A DNA stretch of 64,000 bases from Acanthaster planci (lineage: Eukaryota; Echinodermata; Asteroidea; Valvatida; Acanthasteridae). The stretch spans positions 147,683 through 211,682 of the forward strand of contig NW_019091487.1 in the NCBI RefSeq assembly GCF_001949145.1, read 5' to 3'. Shown in pieces: positions 1 through 10,522 of the stretch; position 1 is the stretch's first letter; each line of letters starts with the position of its first letter. A program made the translations under genes and the position numbers. The notes beneath the pieces were generated by a model. That model was not told the origin of the DNA. It saw only the letters and a list, made by a program, of their open reading frames with translations, and ran no database searches.

Positions 1-1199
1 ACTCCCAAGTACCAGTAATTTTATTCAATCTAAATTGAAATTACAGAGAAACAGTATCGATTTCAAATGATACAATTCATGTTACGTCTTCTTGTTTTTC
101 AGTCTGGTAAAAACTGTGATACCATAAGACAAGTCCTCAGTAGAGAGTCTTGATTGTAGATCTTGGGTTGTTCCAAAGGAGCCTCGTCTACAAGCTGCAT
201 GCTTGCACTTTCCATCATTATTTTACAGTCTGAAGCAAATAATCAGCACAGTGTGGAACTCTGACAATCCGCAGCTAGGGGGCGCTGTTCACCGCACCAC
301 CTCTCGTCAAGTGCCGGTATAGGCAAACCAGCCATCCAAGCCACGTCTAGGCAGCACATCTGACAAAAATCCCCACACCAGTTCCCTTCTTCATCAACAG
401 ACAAGACAGAAACACCACGACTTTCCATGACATCACCAGGCCCGTCTACATTCCACTTTTGCCCGTTATCTTGTTTTTGACCCCCAAATCTGCATCCACG
501 ACTTGATAACGCTGAAATAGAATCCCTACAGATGTCTCTTGTCTAACCCCAATGGCTCCTGATGGGTTCATTCCTTCAAATACTTAAATATCAGTCAGAT
601 GCCCCAACCTCACCCCACGAATCTGACTCTTGACCTTTCTCCAAATTGTTCATATGCCATAAAAAATTCAAATTACCATGACAGGCCAAGCTAAAAGTAT
701 GATGAGTACGAGAGCAAATGGTGAGTAGAAATAATTGTCGCAAAATACAATAATGGGCACCAGTTATTTCAACAGTCCGTCACTGCATTTAATGGGCACC
801 ACTTATTTCAACAGTCTGTCACTGCCTGAATGCAGCACTCCAGAACCAAGGACTGTAATTCTACATAGTAGACATATTCAAGAAGCAGAAAGGTTTAATC
901 CTGAATGTACCTCAGCTCCTTGAGCAGCTTCAGCTGAGATTCCTCCAAATTCCCCACTGTGCAGGAAAGCAACAGAACATTTTATAGCACTTATCCTTGA
1001 GAGGCAACGTGCCCCCTGAAAATTAACAATAACCTGGCTCCATTTCCCCCAAAAATTCTCCAAATCCCAGATCCACTCAAAAGTTAGAGAAACCAAAAGC
1101 CTGAAGTCTGTTGACTTAGAAATGCAATAGATCAGCTACTCTTTTTTTCTTTCTGTTTAAAAAAATCCTTACAATGTCTTCAATTCATAAGAGCCTTAC
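1..1199. other. intron or 3' continuation of the NCOA gene, no exon seen
   Basis: Sequence downstream of the linker exon on the gene strand. I searched the minus strand for the PAS-A opening (ALDGF) and found none. It holds a short direct repeat around the phrase ATGGGCACCA (751 and 791) and a CTCF-like motif at 272-286. No other structure was recognised. Confidence 0.6.
272..286 (+). promoter_or_regulatory. CTCF-like motif
   Basis: The bases CAGCTAGGGGGCGCT contain the CTCF core YAGRKGGCR. A related match on the minus strand lies at 5797-5810 (GTGCAGGTGGCGCT). Both flank the 5' part of the NCOA gene. Motif matching only; CTCF use in this organism is assumed. Confidence 0.25.
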
Positions 1200-1294
1200 C
1201 TCCAAAAGGGCATTGCCCAGGGAGTCGCTGGACAACATGCCAGGCTTGCTGGAGGAGACGTGGCTGTGCTGGACTTCGCTGCCTTGCTCCAGGT
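1200..1294 (-). CDS. NCOA: NCOA/p160 coactivator, bHLH-PAS linker exon
   Basis: Next coding exon of the same gene. A strong acceptor (ctctcttgcag, AG at 1296-1295) and donor (GAG|gtaagg, GT at 1199-1198) bound 95 nt. With the single base carried over from the bHLH exon this makes exactly 32 codons, reading DLEQGSEVQHSHVSSSKPGM then LSSDSLGNALLE. The second part matches the conserved vertebrate stretch VSS..(I/V)DKDSLGP(L/M)LLEALDGF that precedes PAS-A, so the next exon should open with ALDGF(L/F)FVVN. I could not find that exon between 1 and 1199, so it is probably beyond the window edge. Exon borders and phase agree without any adjustment, which makes the two-exon model strong. Confidence 0.86.
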
Positions 1295-1862
1295 CTGCAA
1301 GAGAGGTCAGGGGGTCAGAGGTCAAAAAAGACATGCAAATTCGGACCTCAAAGATCCCCTTCTCAACTTACCACTGCTCTTCCTACTGTTGCTGGTGCAA
1401 TCTCTACAAGGAGATTTGCTTCAAAATTTGAGAATTCTGCAGATGTTGCAGATTTCAGTGATGTCCTTTTTACCATGCTGCTGTTTCCACATTGGACAAG
1501 ATGAGCTTCCAATCCAAACACCAAAGGGTACATCCAGAATCAAATTTTGATGGGTCAAAATTTTGGGTGGGAAGGAGACACATGTACCCCAAAATTGAAC
1601 CTTCAATGGCCTTTCTAAGAGTTGAGGCAACATTTAGAGGATGTTTACATGCACTTGTACAACTGACAGAAAAGAAAGAGGCCCAAAATTGCCTCTCTGT
1701 CAGTACAGTTTTCAAAAAGATGTTTTGGGCTCTGGGAAAAGTGGGGGGAGATGGTATTTCCCAGACCACCGCTGTGATTGCAATCTCAGCAAGCAGATAA
1801 GCTTCTCATCCAAAAACCCTCCCAGTTCAGGCGGTCAAGACCCCGCCTCCTTCCTTGTTTAC

Positions 1863-2030
1863 CTTGCTGCTGCTGCTGCAAGCGGTAGTGCCTAAACTTG
1901 TTGACTGCCTCCAGGAGCATAGCTCGTTTGTCCGGCATCATGTTGAGGGACTCAGGGTTGCTCAGGTTGGCACTGATTAGCTCAGCCAGCTCTTCCAAGT
2001 ACGTCTCCTGCTCCCGACGGCGCTTCTCTC
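1863..2030 (-). CDS. NCOA: NCOA/p160 nuclear receptor coactivator, bHLH exon
   Basis: Internal coding exon of a p160/SRC steroid receptor coactivator, a nuclear scaffold that recruits CBP/p300 and methyltransferases to ligand-bound nuclear receptors. On the minus strand an acceptor (tttttag, AG at 2032-2031) opens a 168-nt frame and a donor (caag|gtaaac, GT at 1862-1861) closes it. The product starts at the basic region [20 protein letters not shown], continues [20 protein letters not shown], and ends in FRHYR plus five glutamines. Vertebrate SRCs have the same block ([27 protein letters not shown]), which is why I assign the family. Here PDKR-A replaces PDKC-A and the loop differs. The exon receives one base from the preceding exon (phase 1, probably G, giving GEKRRREQE as in NCOA3) and leaves one base, which pairs with the exon at 1200-1294. 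Paralog cannot be decided; invertebrates usually have one p160 gene. Confidence 0.88.
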
Positions 2031-2221
2031 CTAAAAACTTGGAACTGACGGTGGAGGAGGGAAGGAACGAAATAAAGTAAAAGGAAACTGACCCAATTGA
2101 GGCTTTTTTGCCTAATCTCCAAAATCAAAAGGTATCACGTCCTGCCTGACACAGGACTGTTTAACAATGGTTAAACCTCACTTCCCATATCCAACAAATT
2201 CCAAAAGGATGGGTTTTGAGT

Positions 2222-2302
2222 ACCATAGAAGGTTTAACCCTAACAGTCCTCAATCCTTCACCTGTTGGAGGACTGAGGACTGTTAGAGTTAAGGCTAAGA
2301 CT
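2222..2302. repeat. short foldback repeat with TTAACCCTAAC-type ends
   Basis: Left TTTAACCCTAACAGTCCTC and right GGACTGTTAGAGTTAAGG are inverted copies around a short centre with its own GTCCTC/GAGGAC pairing. Two other stretches with the same kind of ends occur at 4309-4389 and about 49020-49340. The terminal word resembles the TTAGGG telomere repeat. It lies in the presumed intron of the NCOA gene. Confidence 0.5.
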
Positions 2303-2374
2303 ATTGGCCATGGATCTCTTCAGCTTAGCTACATTTTGATTTGCTTGACAGATTGCTATACTGGGCAAAATTAC

Positions 2375-2408
2375 CAGTAGTTCTGTTGGGCTCAATTTTC
2401 TGGTTCTG
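2375..2408 (-). CDS. candidate small NCOA exon upstream of the bHLH exon
   Basis: A 34-nt candidate exon. On the minus strand it has a good pyrimidine-rich acceptor (gttttgtcctcag, AG at 2410-2409) and a fair donor (CTG|gtaatt). If read from phase 0 it gives QNQKIEPNRTT plus one G, which joins the bHLH exon as [11 protein letters not shown]; this resembles the [11 protein letters not shown] of NCOA3. Read instead in the frame of the ATG at 5814 it gives RTRKLSPTELL and would need an acceptor 5 nt further into the bHLH exon, losing the conserved GE. The first reading fits the family better. It rests on splice motifs and phase only. Confidence 0.35.
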
Positions 2409-4308
2409 CTGAGGACAAAACACTGCTTATCAACAGCACCATCTTTGGAAGCAGGTAAATCATTGCAAGCAGTGCATACCGTGTGACAGGCTATCTGCCA
2501 GTCAGGAGACAGAACAGATTGGTGAGAAAATAATAGCAACACTGATTTTACTTTCACTTCATGTACGTAAGCACAATACATATGTATGGAGGCCTTTAAA
2601 AATCACTCCTACCTTTACATGAAAACTGAAGTTTGTGAAATACCGGTACTGTTGGTATTACCATGGAGGTACCATAGCATTGAAAAACAGCGCTATGCTA
2701 CTGACTACACGCTCTCTTCCAAGTAAAAGTGTTCTGAGAGCTATTGTGTATTCAAGTAATGAGACAGGAACACCCATGGGCAGTGTTTGTCCTTTGAACG
2801 TCCCTAGGGAGAGCAAGGCTCGATGCTTCCTTGTGGAGAGAACCCACTCTGAGAAATGTTCACTCCGAGCGTCTTGCCGCAATGGGAACCGTGCAAAGGG
2901 GACCAGTTTGGGGAATGTTTTCCTTCGTAGAATGAATCACTGAGCAAGTTACATGTAAATGCATGCCTGCATGGGTTAAGCATCCTGTGCTGAACAGAGG
3001 CACAAAAGAACACCGTCAGTGGAACAGTTGTGAAACGGGTTGCAACCTAGGAAATGGGAGAGGGGGTAGGGACAGTGGGAGAAGGATGAATCATGAATGG
3101 AACACTGGTTGCTGGAACCTGGACCGCAGAAGAGTGAAACTGTAATGGGCTGTGTTCACACAAATAAAAGATGCAACAGTGACCTTGGACAGTCTGCCAT
3201 GCAATCAATGATACTACGTGGGTTAGCGGCCTGACCACTCTGCAAGGCAATTCTACCCATACTTACACTTGGGGCTCAGTTGAAAAAAAAACAGTCTGAC
3301 TGTGCATTGGATGATATGCATAGGGATGATTTTTAAGTGAGAAATATATGGACTGATTTGCAGACTTTCGGGTAGGTACATGTACTAGCGCATGGAAGAT
3401 TTTAGTCAGAATATGTCAAATGTCTAGAACCTGGAATCACTTGTTTTTTGTGGGGGATGGTCATCCAAACCATTTTTGATTATTTCAATCACAGACCAAT
3501 GACTGATGAGAGAAAACAATACAAATGATCTTCCGGTTCCGTTTATTTCATGAAAGGGTAGTGCCGGCCACTTTTCTGAGGAATACTGAGGAGACTAAAT
3601 TTACTTCTGCCTTACCGCTTTAAATGGCCAACATGGTTCCACACCTACCCAAACCACGTAGGAAACAGGTACATGTACATGTATATATGTACCCGGCTTC
3701 AATTAATCTTTGCAAAACAAGCGTTCTCCGATTTCTCAGTTACAAAATGCTAGCTTTTAAACATAATACGATGCATTTTGGAACTTCGGTTTTATTAGCA
3801 CATCTACACGCACATGTATTATCTCTTCTTGAATGATGAGGAAAAGATAAAATGAGTACTTCTTTAGTGTCATCTGGTGAGCAGCACAGTTCAACTCTGG
3901 CCTGGGACACACACTTGCCAATTTTCGTAACTCCGGAATGTCAGCATCCAGATTTTTCCCGTGAATCAACGGAAACCCAGGGCTTACGGATAAGTGGCCG
4001 GCATGTGTTTGCAATTAAAGCTCACCCAACCTCTGACACCCTGTGACTTGGTTCATTTATCCCTCCCTGTTTTTTTTTTCTTTTCTTTTTTTTTTAAACT
4101 CTTTTTAAAACTCTTTTCTTCTTCATCAGGTAGGATTTCTAACTGAGCGGCCATCATCCCTCCTTACTCACCACCGGAGCGATTAGCAGAGGAAATAGAT
4201 CAGCGAATCGGGGTCTCAGAAGTGACAACATCCACTTTAGTTGCAAATCCTTACTGACGGTAGACTCTGCCATGTATACGTACAACCAATATAAACTCGC
4301 ATTGGAAT

Positions 4309-4389
4309 AAACATTAACCCTAACCCTCAAGGGTGTATGCAAAATCGTATTGAAATTTGAGGATTTGGGACTGTTGAGGTTAAGGCTGC
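4309..4389. repeat. second copy of the TTAACCCTAAC foldback repeat
   Basis: ATTAACCCTAACCCTCAA at the left and GGGACTGTTGAGGTTAAGG at the right are inverted partners, as in the copy at 2222-2302. The interior is unrelated, as expected for short MITE-like elements. Confidence 0.45.
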
Positions 4390-4491
4390 CAGCTACCAAC
4401 AACAATTCAAGACCAAATACATGCACTTATGAAGAAGTCAGTGCAGGCCAATTTCAAAAAGATCATACCAGTAGGAAATGATATGCTATGC

Positions 4492-4953
4492 TAAGGCTGA
4501 GTCAATGCCAATAATTCCTTATTTGAATTTTCGACCTTCGATTCGACCGAATATTCGGTCGTACCGACCGGCAGATTGTTGAGGAATAAATCACATACAA
4601 ACTCAGTTGCAATAACGCACACAATTTTACACAGCTTCTCACGTGTACGAGTATCTCCAGCCATGATTTAACAAGATTTAAGAGACGAGCAATAGTTCTT
4701 TTCCTGTTGAAAATGTATATTCCTTTTAAACTTTTTAATGAAAAGCGTACTTTTTAAATCGTTGTAAGGTTTTATCGCTTCTCATTTGAATTTACTTGGG
4801 ACAAGCCTCCAGAGTGCAATTTTTCTCATTTAAAATAAAATAAAATTCTCCCTTCCTTTTCATGAATTTTGCATTCAAATATTCAAATTTGAAAAAATAA
4901 TATTCAACTTGATTATTGAATATTCGGTAATTTCGATATGCGGCACAGCCTTA
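4492..4953 (-). mobile_element. hAT-type MITE, copy 1
   Basis: A 462-bp non-autonomous element. It begins TAAGGCTGAGTCAATGCC and ends GCGGCACAGCCTTA. It is an inverted, diverged copy of the element at 61385-61885, sharing TTTGCATTCAAATATTCAAA, GCCTCCAGAGTGCAA and the TATCTCCAGCCA stretch. The flanks TGCTATGC and TGCTACGT agree at 6 of 8 bases, a decayed 8-bp target duplication typical of hAT. AT-rich ATATTCGAATAT-like words fill both ends. No transposase reading frame is present. Confidence 0.8.
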
Positions 4954-5746
4954 TGCTACGTACAAGCTGATTACCAACCAAAATTCCATGCACTGTACGC
5001 TGCTAGAGACTGGTCCACTGAAGATGTCTGCTTTGCAAACGTTTGATAAGCGGTTTGTCTGTTTAGCATTCACATACAAATGGAACAACTTGTAGAGTTC
5101 CAAGCACATGTCCCATTACCCCGATACCTTACACTGCATGGTACAAGCCTCTTGTATTTTCAGTGTGCAGGATTTTCCTGGAAGTGAGAGGAATACCGAT
5201 TTGGCCATTTCTCAAATGGCAAGAACCATCTGCAGTTTCTGGGCACAAGAGGGCACCGTTTATATGAACCAAAACCAAATAATCATGTTCACACTGGCTG
5301 AACATTCCAGTTTGGCGCAGAATAGCATTTCAGTCCAAACTGGTATGGACTACATGTACATATATAATGCAGATGTGCGAATGGTAAAGTGTTCTGCTGT
5401 GTTCCGCCCTTTCCATAGGTTTGTACACAAACACAGATGGAGCAAGCAAGCGTCACTTTCTACCAGTTGGCACTTCAGGGATAAGGCAAACTACTAAAAA
5501 AAAAAAGAGGTGTGTGCAGAGAACTACCACTATGCAGCTTAGAAAAAAGGTGGAAATATAATCATGGAACTGTGTGGTAATCTTCCCTGCTGCCATGTTT
5601 ATGAATGTATAATTAAGATGTGTGCTGCCAACTATCTTCGTTGTGAAATAACAGCCCCAAATGATTCAGTTGCCCATTTTTTTTCCCCCAGCTGTGAAGT
5701 CTCTTGTTATCAGAGCCTCCAATACTCCATGGTACATGTAACTCAC

Positions 5747-5842
5747 CCAGGCCCCTTCTCCGGCCTCTTCCGTCGCCGTGGGTTCTGGTTGTTCATAGCG
5801 CCACCTGCACTCATGCTTCACAGTGACGAAAAAGCGTACGGC
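5747..5842 (-). CDS. candidate first coding exon of the NCOA gene (start codon and basic stretch)
   Basis: Minus-strand exon candidate of 96 nt. The acceptor (ttgatgtag, AG at 5844-5843) follows a long C/T-rich tract, and the donor is CCTGG|gtgagt (GT at 5746-5745). An ATG at 5814-5812 with A at -3 starts MSAGGAMNNQNPRRRKRPEK GPG. The initial MS and the RRRKRPEK basic cluster recall the MSG...RKRK nuclear localisation segment that begins vertebrate SRCs, and 28 nt of 5' UTR would precede it. The frame leaves two bases, so it does not join the bHLH exon directly in frame, nor through 2375-2408 with the preferred acceptor. A second open frame spans the whole exon (AVRFFVTVKHECRWRY..) and is phase-compatible with 2375-2408. 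The exon looks real; which frame is translated is open. Confidence 0.4.
5797..5810 (-). promoter_or_regulatory. CTCF-like motif inside the candidate first coding exon
   Basis: The minus strand reads GTGCAGGTGGCGCT, matching the CTCF core YAGRKGGCRC. It overlaps codons 2-6 of the ATG frame, so it may be only coding sequence that happens to fit. Confidence 0.2.
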
Positions 5843-8800
5843 CTACATCAACATGGGTAGAGGGAGGGGGGCAGGGCCTAGGAGAAACCTGTTGAGGGCG
5901 GAGGGGAAAAAAAACACAACTTGTCAAAACACTTGGATGAATATCTCGGAGGAGGAAGTTATTCAACATTGTCATGCAGCTGTGTTCACACTTTGTGATG
6001 TAACAAAGGGCAAGAGAGCAACACAGAAACAGGAAATATCAAAAGGAAGTGCCATGTTGTTATCTTTACCATATGTTGCACAGTTGCAGAGACTTTCAAT
6101 TTCTCTATCATGTAAATGGTTTAGCACACACTGAATTCTAATGCACAGATGCCAAAAATGTTCATGTTTCTGATGTCCTGACATGCTGAAAACTGTTTCA
6201 CTGAGAATTACACAATGAAAATGAGACTGAGTATTCTGGAGGCTCTTTCTGATGGCCCCATGTCAGAGCCATAAATAAGAAAGCTGAAACAACTTTGTAG
6301 TAGATGCCATTTTGTTTCCAAGTCATCACCGGGGTTTATGCACTGGATGACAGTCCAGCTTTGATTTGCCAGTTGTCAAGTCAACTGAGTGCACTACATT
6401 TTAAAGCATTTTCTGATTGATTGGTACACTCTATGCACGGCATTGGACAAAATTGACACAAAATGGCACTTACACCAAATTATACACAACCTCATGTCGC
6501 AACTCTGCCAGCATTTTTGAATCCCTGTTCTTGACAGCACTCGGGTTGACCTGACATGACAATGGCAGTCGTGAATGTGACAAACAGACCGGAGAGGGTG
6601 TTTGCAGATCGAATTTTTCACTCCCCGGTTGTTGGAAGGTTGAGCAAGGTGTAGCTACAACAAAATGGTGTTGTGCAGAATACGCGTATGTACTGGCATA
6701 TGCAAGGTCTTGGTCGAAAGACAAAAATGAGATATGAATTCTGATTCCTGTACGGCCGGAATTACATGTACATTTAAACCCATGGATTCTTACTCTTTTC
6801 TCCCAAGAAAGACGGGCTGCTATAAGGGCCACATTTTGATCTGTTTCAAATTCAGCTTCCGAATAGTGCCAAATGTGAGATTTGTCGGCCATATTGCATT
6901 GCTTTGTCTCAACACGACAGGTACATGCCTGTTCAAGAACACCATTCCCGTGTTACTCCAGTGTTGTCAAGAACAGGGATTTAAAACTGCTCTACAAGTA
7001 CATGTACTATACAACTCTGACAGGAGTGGCATTGGAACACTATCACACTAAACATGTGATAACAAGCAATGACCAACGGCAGTGTCACATCACACAATCC
7101 AGCCCTACAATTACAGCCACTTTAGTTGAAGCCAAAACAGCTACAGTCTCCCATCATGTTTTCATCTTGCCACACTTGTGGCACAATATGTTTGAAGTTC
7201 TTGAGTTTGCAAAACCTACATGCATGTACCTGTAGGTATCGGATATGTTTCGACTACTGGCATGTACATGTATGATCAACTTTGGTATAAAATGTCAAAT
7301 TCAGATGACTTCCTACATTTTTTACAAGTTACCGGTCCTATAAACATGAGATACAAGATCATTAAATGTCACTTTTGTTTCAATAACACTACATGCTGTT
7401 CTGTAAGTTGTCCAATGTACCGTTATACCAAGGAACGCAGTGACGGTGCCCTCAAGCAATCAGAAACATTGTCTGTAGGCCCCTATTCACTGCAGCATGT
7501 CAGTACTGCTACTGAACCATTTTACAACAGCTTGCCTGCAGCAGAAGACTTTTCAGAATCGTTCAGCGGGCTGCTTCCATGGCCACCAGCTAACAAACAT
7601 ATGCACCTTGAACCTTACAGCTTTACTAACTGTACTGACAAAACAACAACAGACTCCCCTCCCCCCCTTTGGATAACGATTGCCGCTTGCACTAGCGCGA
7701 GTCAAGCTCGGGGTTAGGGTTCCACTGACAAATTGGCCGGGCGGATGTGGGGTAATTGAAACAGGAATGGATATTCTTACTAGATAGGTGCACCCCAGTG
7801 ATGCGTGCAGTACACGGATGCATGCAGACACGCACTCGCGTGTGCGTCTCGGCATGTCACGTCTGCACACACGTCCAGTGTCTCTCTGTGGGGACTCAGC
7901 ACCGTGTGCATCTCAGAGCATGTCACTCTGGGTAAACGCTACTCAAGAAGGGCACAACCAGTGTACAAATGGGAAGCTGGTTGTGCTGTCATTAAACCAA
8001 CAAACTTATGGAGGTTTGGAAGTCTTCCGAATCTTCCAAAATCAAACACTTTCCATTTTAACCAATGGTACATTCTACAATACCGGTACTTCAAAACCTA
8101 ATGAACTCCCTTGGCTTTTTATGGTTATTTATGAGAATATCCCTGTATGTGGCGGTACATACTAACAAGGCCAAACAAAAAAATAGTTGCATTTCCTATT
8201 ATATTGAAACTAATTGGGGGAGGGGGGTATGTGGGTATTTTTTTTCTTTTTTTGGTGAGCACTCATTCGTCAAAGTTTGCACAAAGCAATGAAGTTAGAT
8301 TCACTTCTGCAGATGTTACACATACATGTATATACATGTACATGTATGTAATACTACTTACAAGTACCAACACTGCATAATCACACTCTCAACAGTGCTT
8401 CTTTTTAACTTATCAAGACTCTTCAGAAATCACCAAACCAAAAATTACACAAAACCAATTTTTGGATCAGAACAAAAATTAATGTAATATTTTCAAAAAA
8501 GAAAAATAAAGAAAACAAAAGAAAATCCGACCGATGGATTTAAACTACAACTTCTAGCTTATTTTTTTTAATCTGACTTCTCTATGAATGAATTGTGAAT
8601 CTTATGATCCAATTTGCTTTCATTAAAGTACACTGTACCGCTACATGTCAAGGACTTGGTAGGTTCAAATAAATTGAACCACGCCCATTTTTTTTTTCAG
8701 TTTCAGGGCAGGAATGAGAATCTTGTTTTTTGTGGCAGTTCCAATGGGATCAAAATTAAAAATTACAATTTATTTGGTACAAACCAGTGTCTCTCTAACA

Positions 8801-9719
8801 GAGCATGAAGCAAATTCCCATTTTCTTTGAACAAAATAACATTTTAGCATCTTAGGCGGCCAAGACAACATTGCCACGCCCATTTTTTCAGGTACAGGAA
8901 GAAGTAAATAGATCCAAAATTGCCTGTGCAGACCGAATCACGATTTATACTAGTAGGCTGTCAAATTCTCTGCTTTTAGAACATTTCATGAGGTGGACTG
9001 GGTGGTTTGTAAAGGAGGACGTATGTATCTAGGAGCAGGACTGCCAGCTTAAATTTCTGAATATTTTCAATCGCTCCATTTTGCAATGGAGTGTAGGCAT
9101 CATTTTTCAAAATGGCGATAAGCCTCCAAACTGTTTTGAGGGATGATTATCTCTGGAAAGAAATGTCTTCAAAACTCATTGCTTAAGCCACTGAAAAATT
9201 GAAAGGAAAATGAGGAAGATAAGGAAGTGAACTTTAACTTGATATGTGGCTCGAACACGGACAGTTGTATTTTTTCTGATATTTTAAAGTGAGGATACTA
9301 CTTATCACTGTTGTCTATGACAGCTTACTTACTGGTCGGCACCCTCTATCCTGTGCGAAAAGGTGTAACAGGCAGGTCCACACATGCCCACTGAACCCAA
9401 GTGCCCCACACAGTGTACATGTAAATGCACCGGTCAGTGCTATTCAAATATCTTTTACAATTAAGTTTTTATGATTGCTGAATCCACATGTTCCACTTTT
9501 CAACTGATCACACTGATCAGGAAACATTGAAGGCTGTTCAGTAAACTAAATCACTAAAACTATACGTACACGTACCGGCACATGTTCATACAAGATTCAA
9601 CTAAGAGCCTACAAGGGAGAAGTTTAAATTCTAAGTTCTAACTGTCACCAAAGTAAATAAATTTTACAAGCACTACCAAGTGCTGTCTGAGAGCCTGTAC
9701 AAAAACTTCCCTCTAACGA
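5843..9719. other. non-coding stretch, presumably upstream or first intron of the NCOA gene
   Basis: Many short frames on both strands, none with recognisable domains. It holds scattered TACATG palindromes (for example 6765, 7265, 8325-8350), a CG/CA-rich patch with CACGCACTCGCGTGTGCG at 7830, and a perfect 7-3-7 inverted repeat CTGATCACACTGATCAG at 9504-9520. The longest frame (7220-7717, plus) has no homology I can name. Confidence 0.5.
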
Positions 9720-10474
9720 AGTCCGAGTAAGTTGGGCTCTACAAATCACCTTTTAAATATTTGGACATCGTTAGGCGACAGTAAGTCCAAGTACATGCAC
9801 ATGTACAAAATGTACCTTCCATACGCTTTCCATTTCATTTATTCATTTGTACCCAAAATCAAAATCCTCCGAATTCACCTCCAGAATGGTCCTCAAACTG
9901 TCTAATGTGTCCGGTTTTGGATTAAGTGAGAATCAGAGATTCCAATAACAATGGTTGGGTTTGCTCACTTCTGGGAATGAAAGAGAAACTTCCCCTTCAA
10001 ATCAGAAATGGTCTTGTCGTCAGCTTGAAGTCTTGTCTTGGAGCTTAGAGTACAGTTTTGGTGTGAACACAGCTACTGGACATTGTGGCGCTCAGGAATC
10101 AGTCGTCGGTGCTTGTGTGCCAACAAGGCATGCATTTTGTGAATGGTCCGCTATTCCAGCGCACTGTGACGTCGTCTCAAGGACATTAACATACGGTTTT
10201 AATCACTCATTTCTTCCCAAATGTGAGTAAACCTTACCATCATTATTGGAATCTCTGATCTGATTCTCACTCCTAAGCTGGGCGCATTAGACAGTTTAAG
10301 GACCGTTTTGAAGGTGAATTAAGAGGAATTTGATTTGGGGTATAAACTATGTGTATTTTGAGTGAAATGAATTAATGGGATGGAGAGCCTACGGAAGGTA
10401 TTTGGACTCCACCATTGCCAAACCATGTCCAAATGTTAAAAAAGGCGATTTGCAGAGTCCAAGTTACTTGGACT
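9720..10474. repeat. 755-bp foldback element with long inverted arms
   Basis: The left arm (about 9720-9995) and the right arm (about 10190-10474) are inverted, imperfect copies. Paired landmarks are AGTCCGAGTAAGTTGG with the reverse of CCAAGTTACTTGGACT, CCTTTTAAATATTTGGACAT, TTCACCTCCAGAATGGTCC, AAACTGTCTAATGTG and GAGAATCAGAGATTCCAATA. About 200 bp of unrelated, slightly GC-richer sequence separates the arms. The right tip GTCCAAGTTACTTGGAC is itself a perfect palindrome. I see no clear target duplication and no transposase. It could form a very long hairpin. Confidence 0.8.
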
Positions 10475-10479
10475 ACATC

Positions 10480-10522
10480 TAATGGGAGTCGAACCCAGGA
10501 CCTCCTGCTTATTATTAAATTA
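10480..10522 (-). repeat. tRNA-like (B-box) SINE fragment
   Basis: The minus strand reads AAGCAGGAGGTCCTGGGTTC then GACTCCCATTAG, which contains the RNA polymerase III B box GGTTCGANTCC. The same AAGCAGGAGGTC..GGGTTCGA module appears at 36234-36338. No A box or full cloverleaf is visible, so it is a fragment of a tRNA-derived SINE, directly beside the foldback element. Confidence 0.55.

Noticed and set aside
325-345. Minus-strand LDGWFAY that recalls the PAS-A start ALDGF(F)FVV
   Set aside because: A stop follows after a few codons, there is no acceptor, and the phase does not match the donor at 1199.
2179-2257. Donor-like motifs (gtgagg, CAACAG|gtgaag) just upstream of the bHLH exon
   Set aside because: The frames they imply do not fit the phase-1 entry of the bHLH exon or give no SRC-like sequence.
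5121-5134. 14-nt micro-exon that would link the ATG exon to the bHLH exon in phase
   Set aside because: Splice motifs are weak and such short matches are expected by chance in several kb of intron.
7220-7717. 165-codon plus-strand frame
   Set aside because: Begins in TACATG microsatellite sequence, has no recognised motif, and is flanked by ordinary AT-rich DNA.
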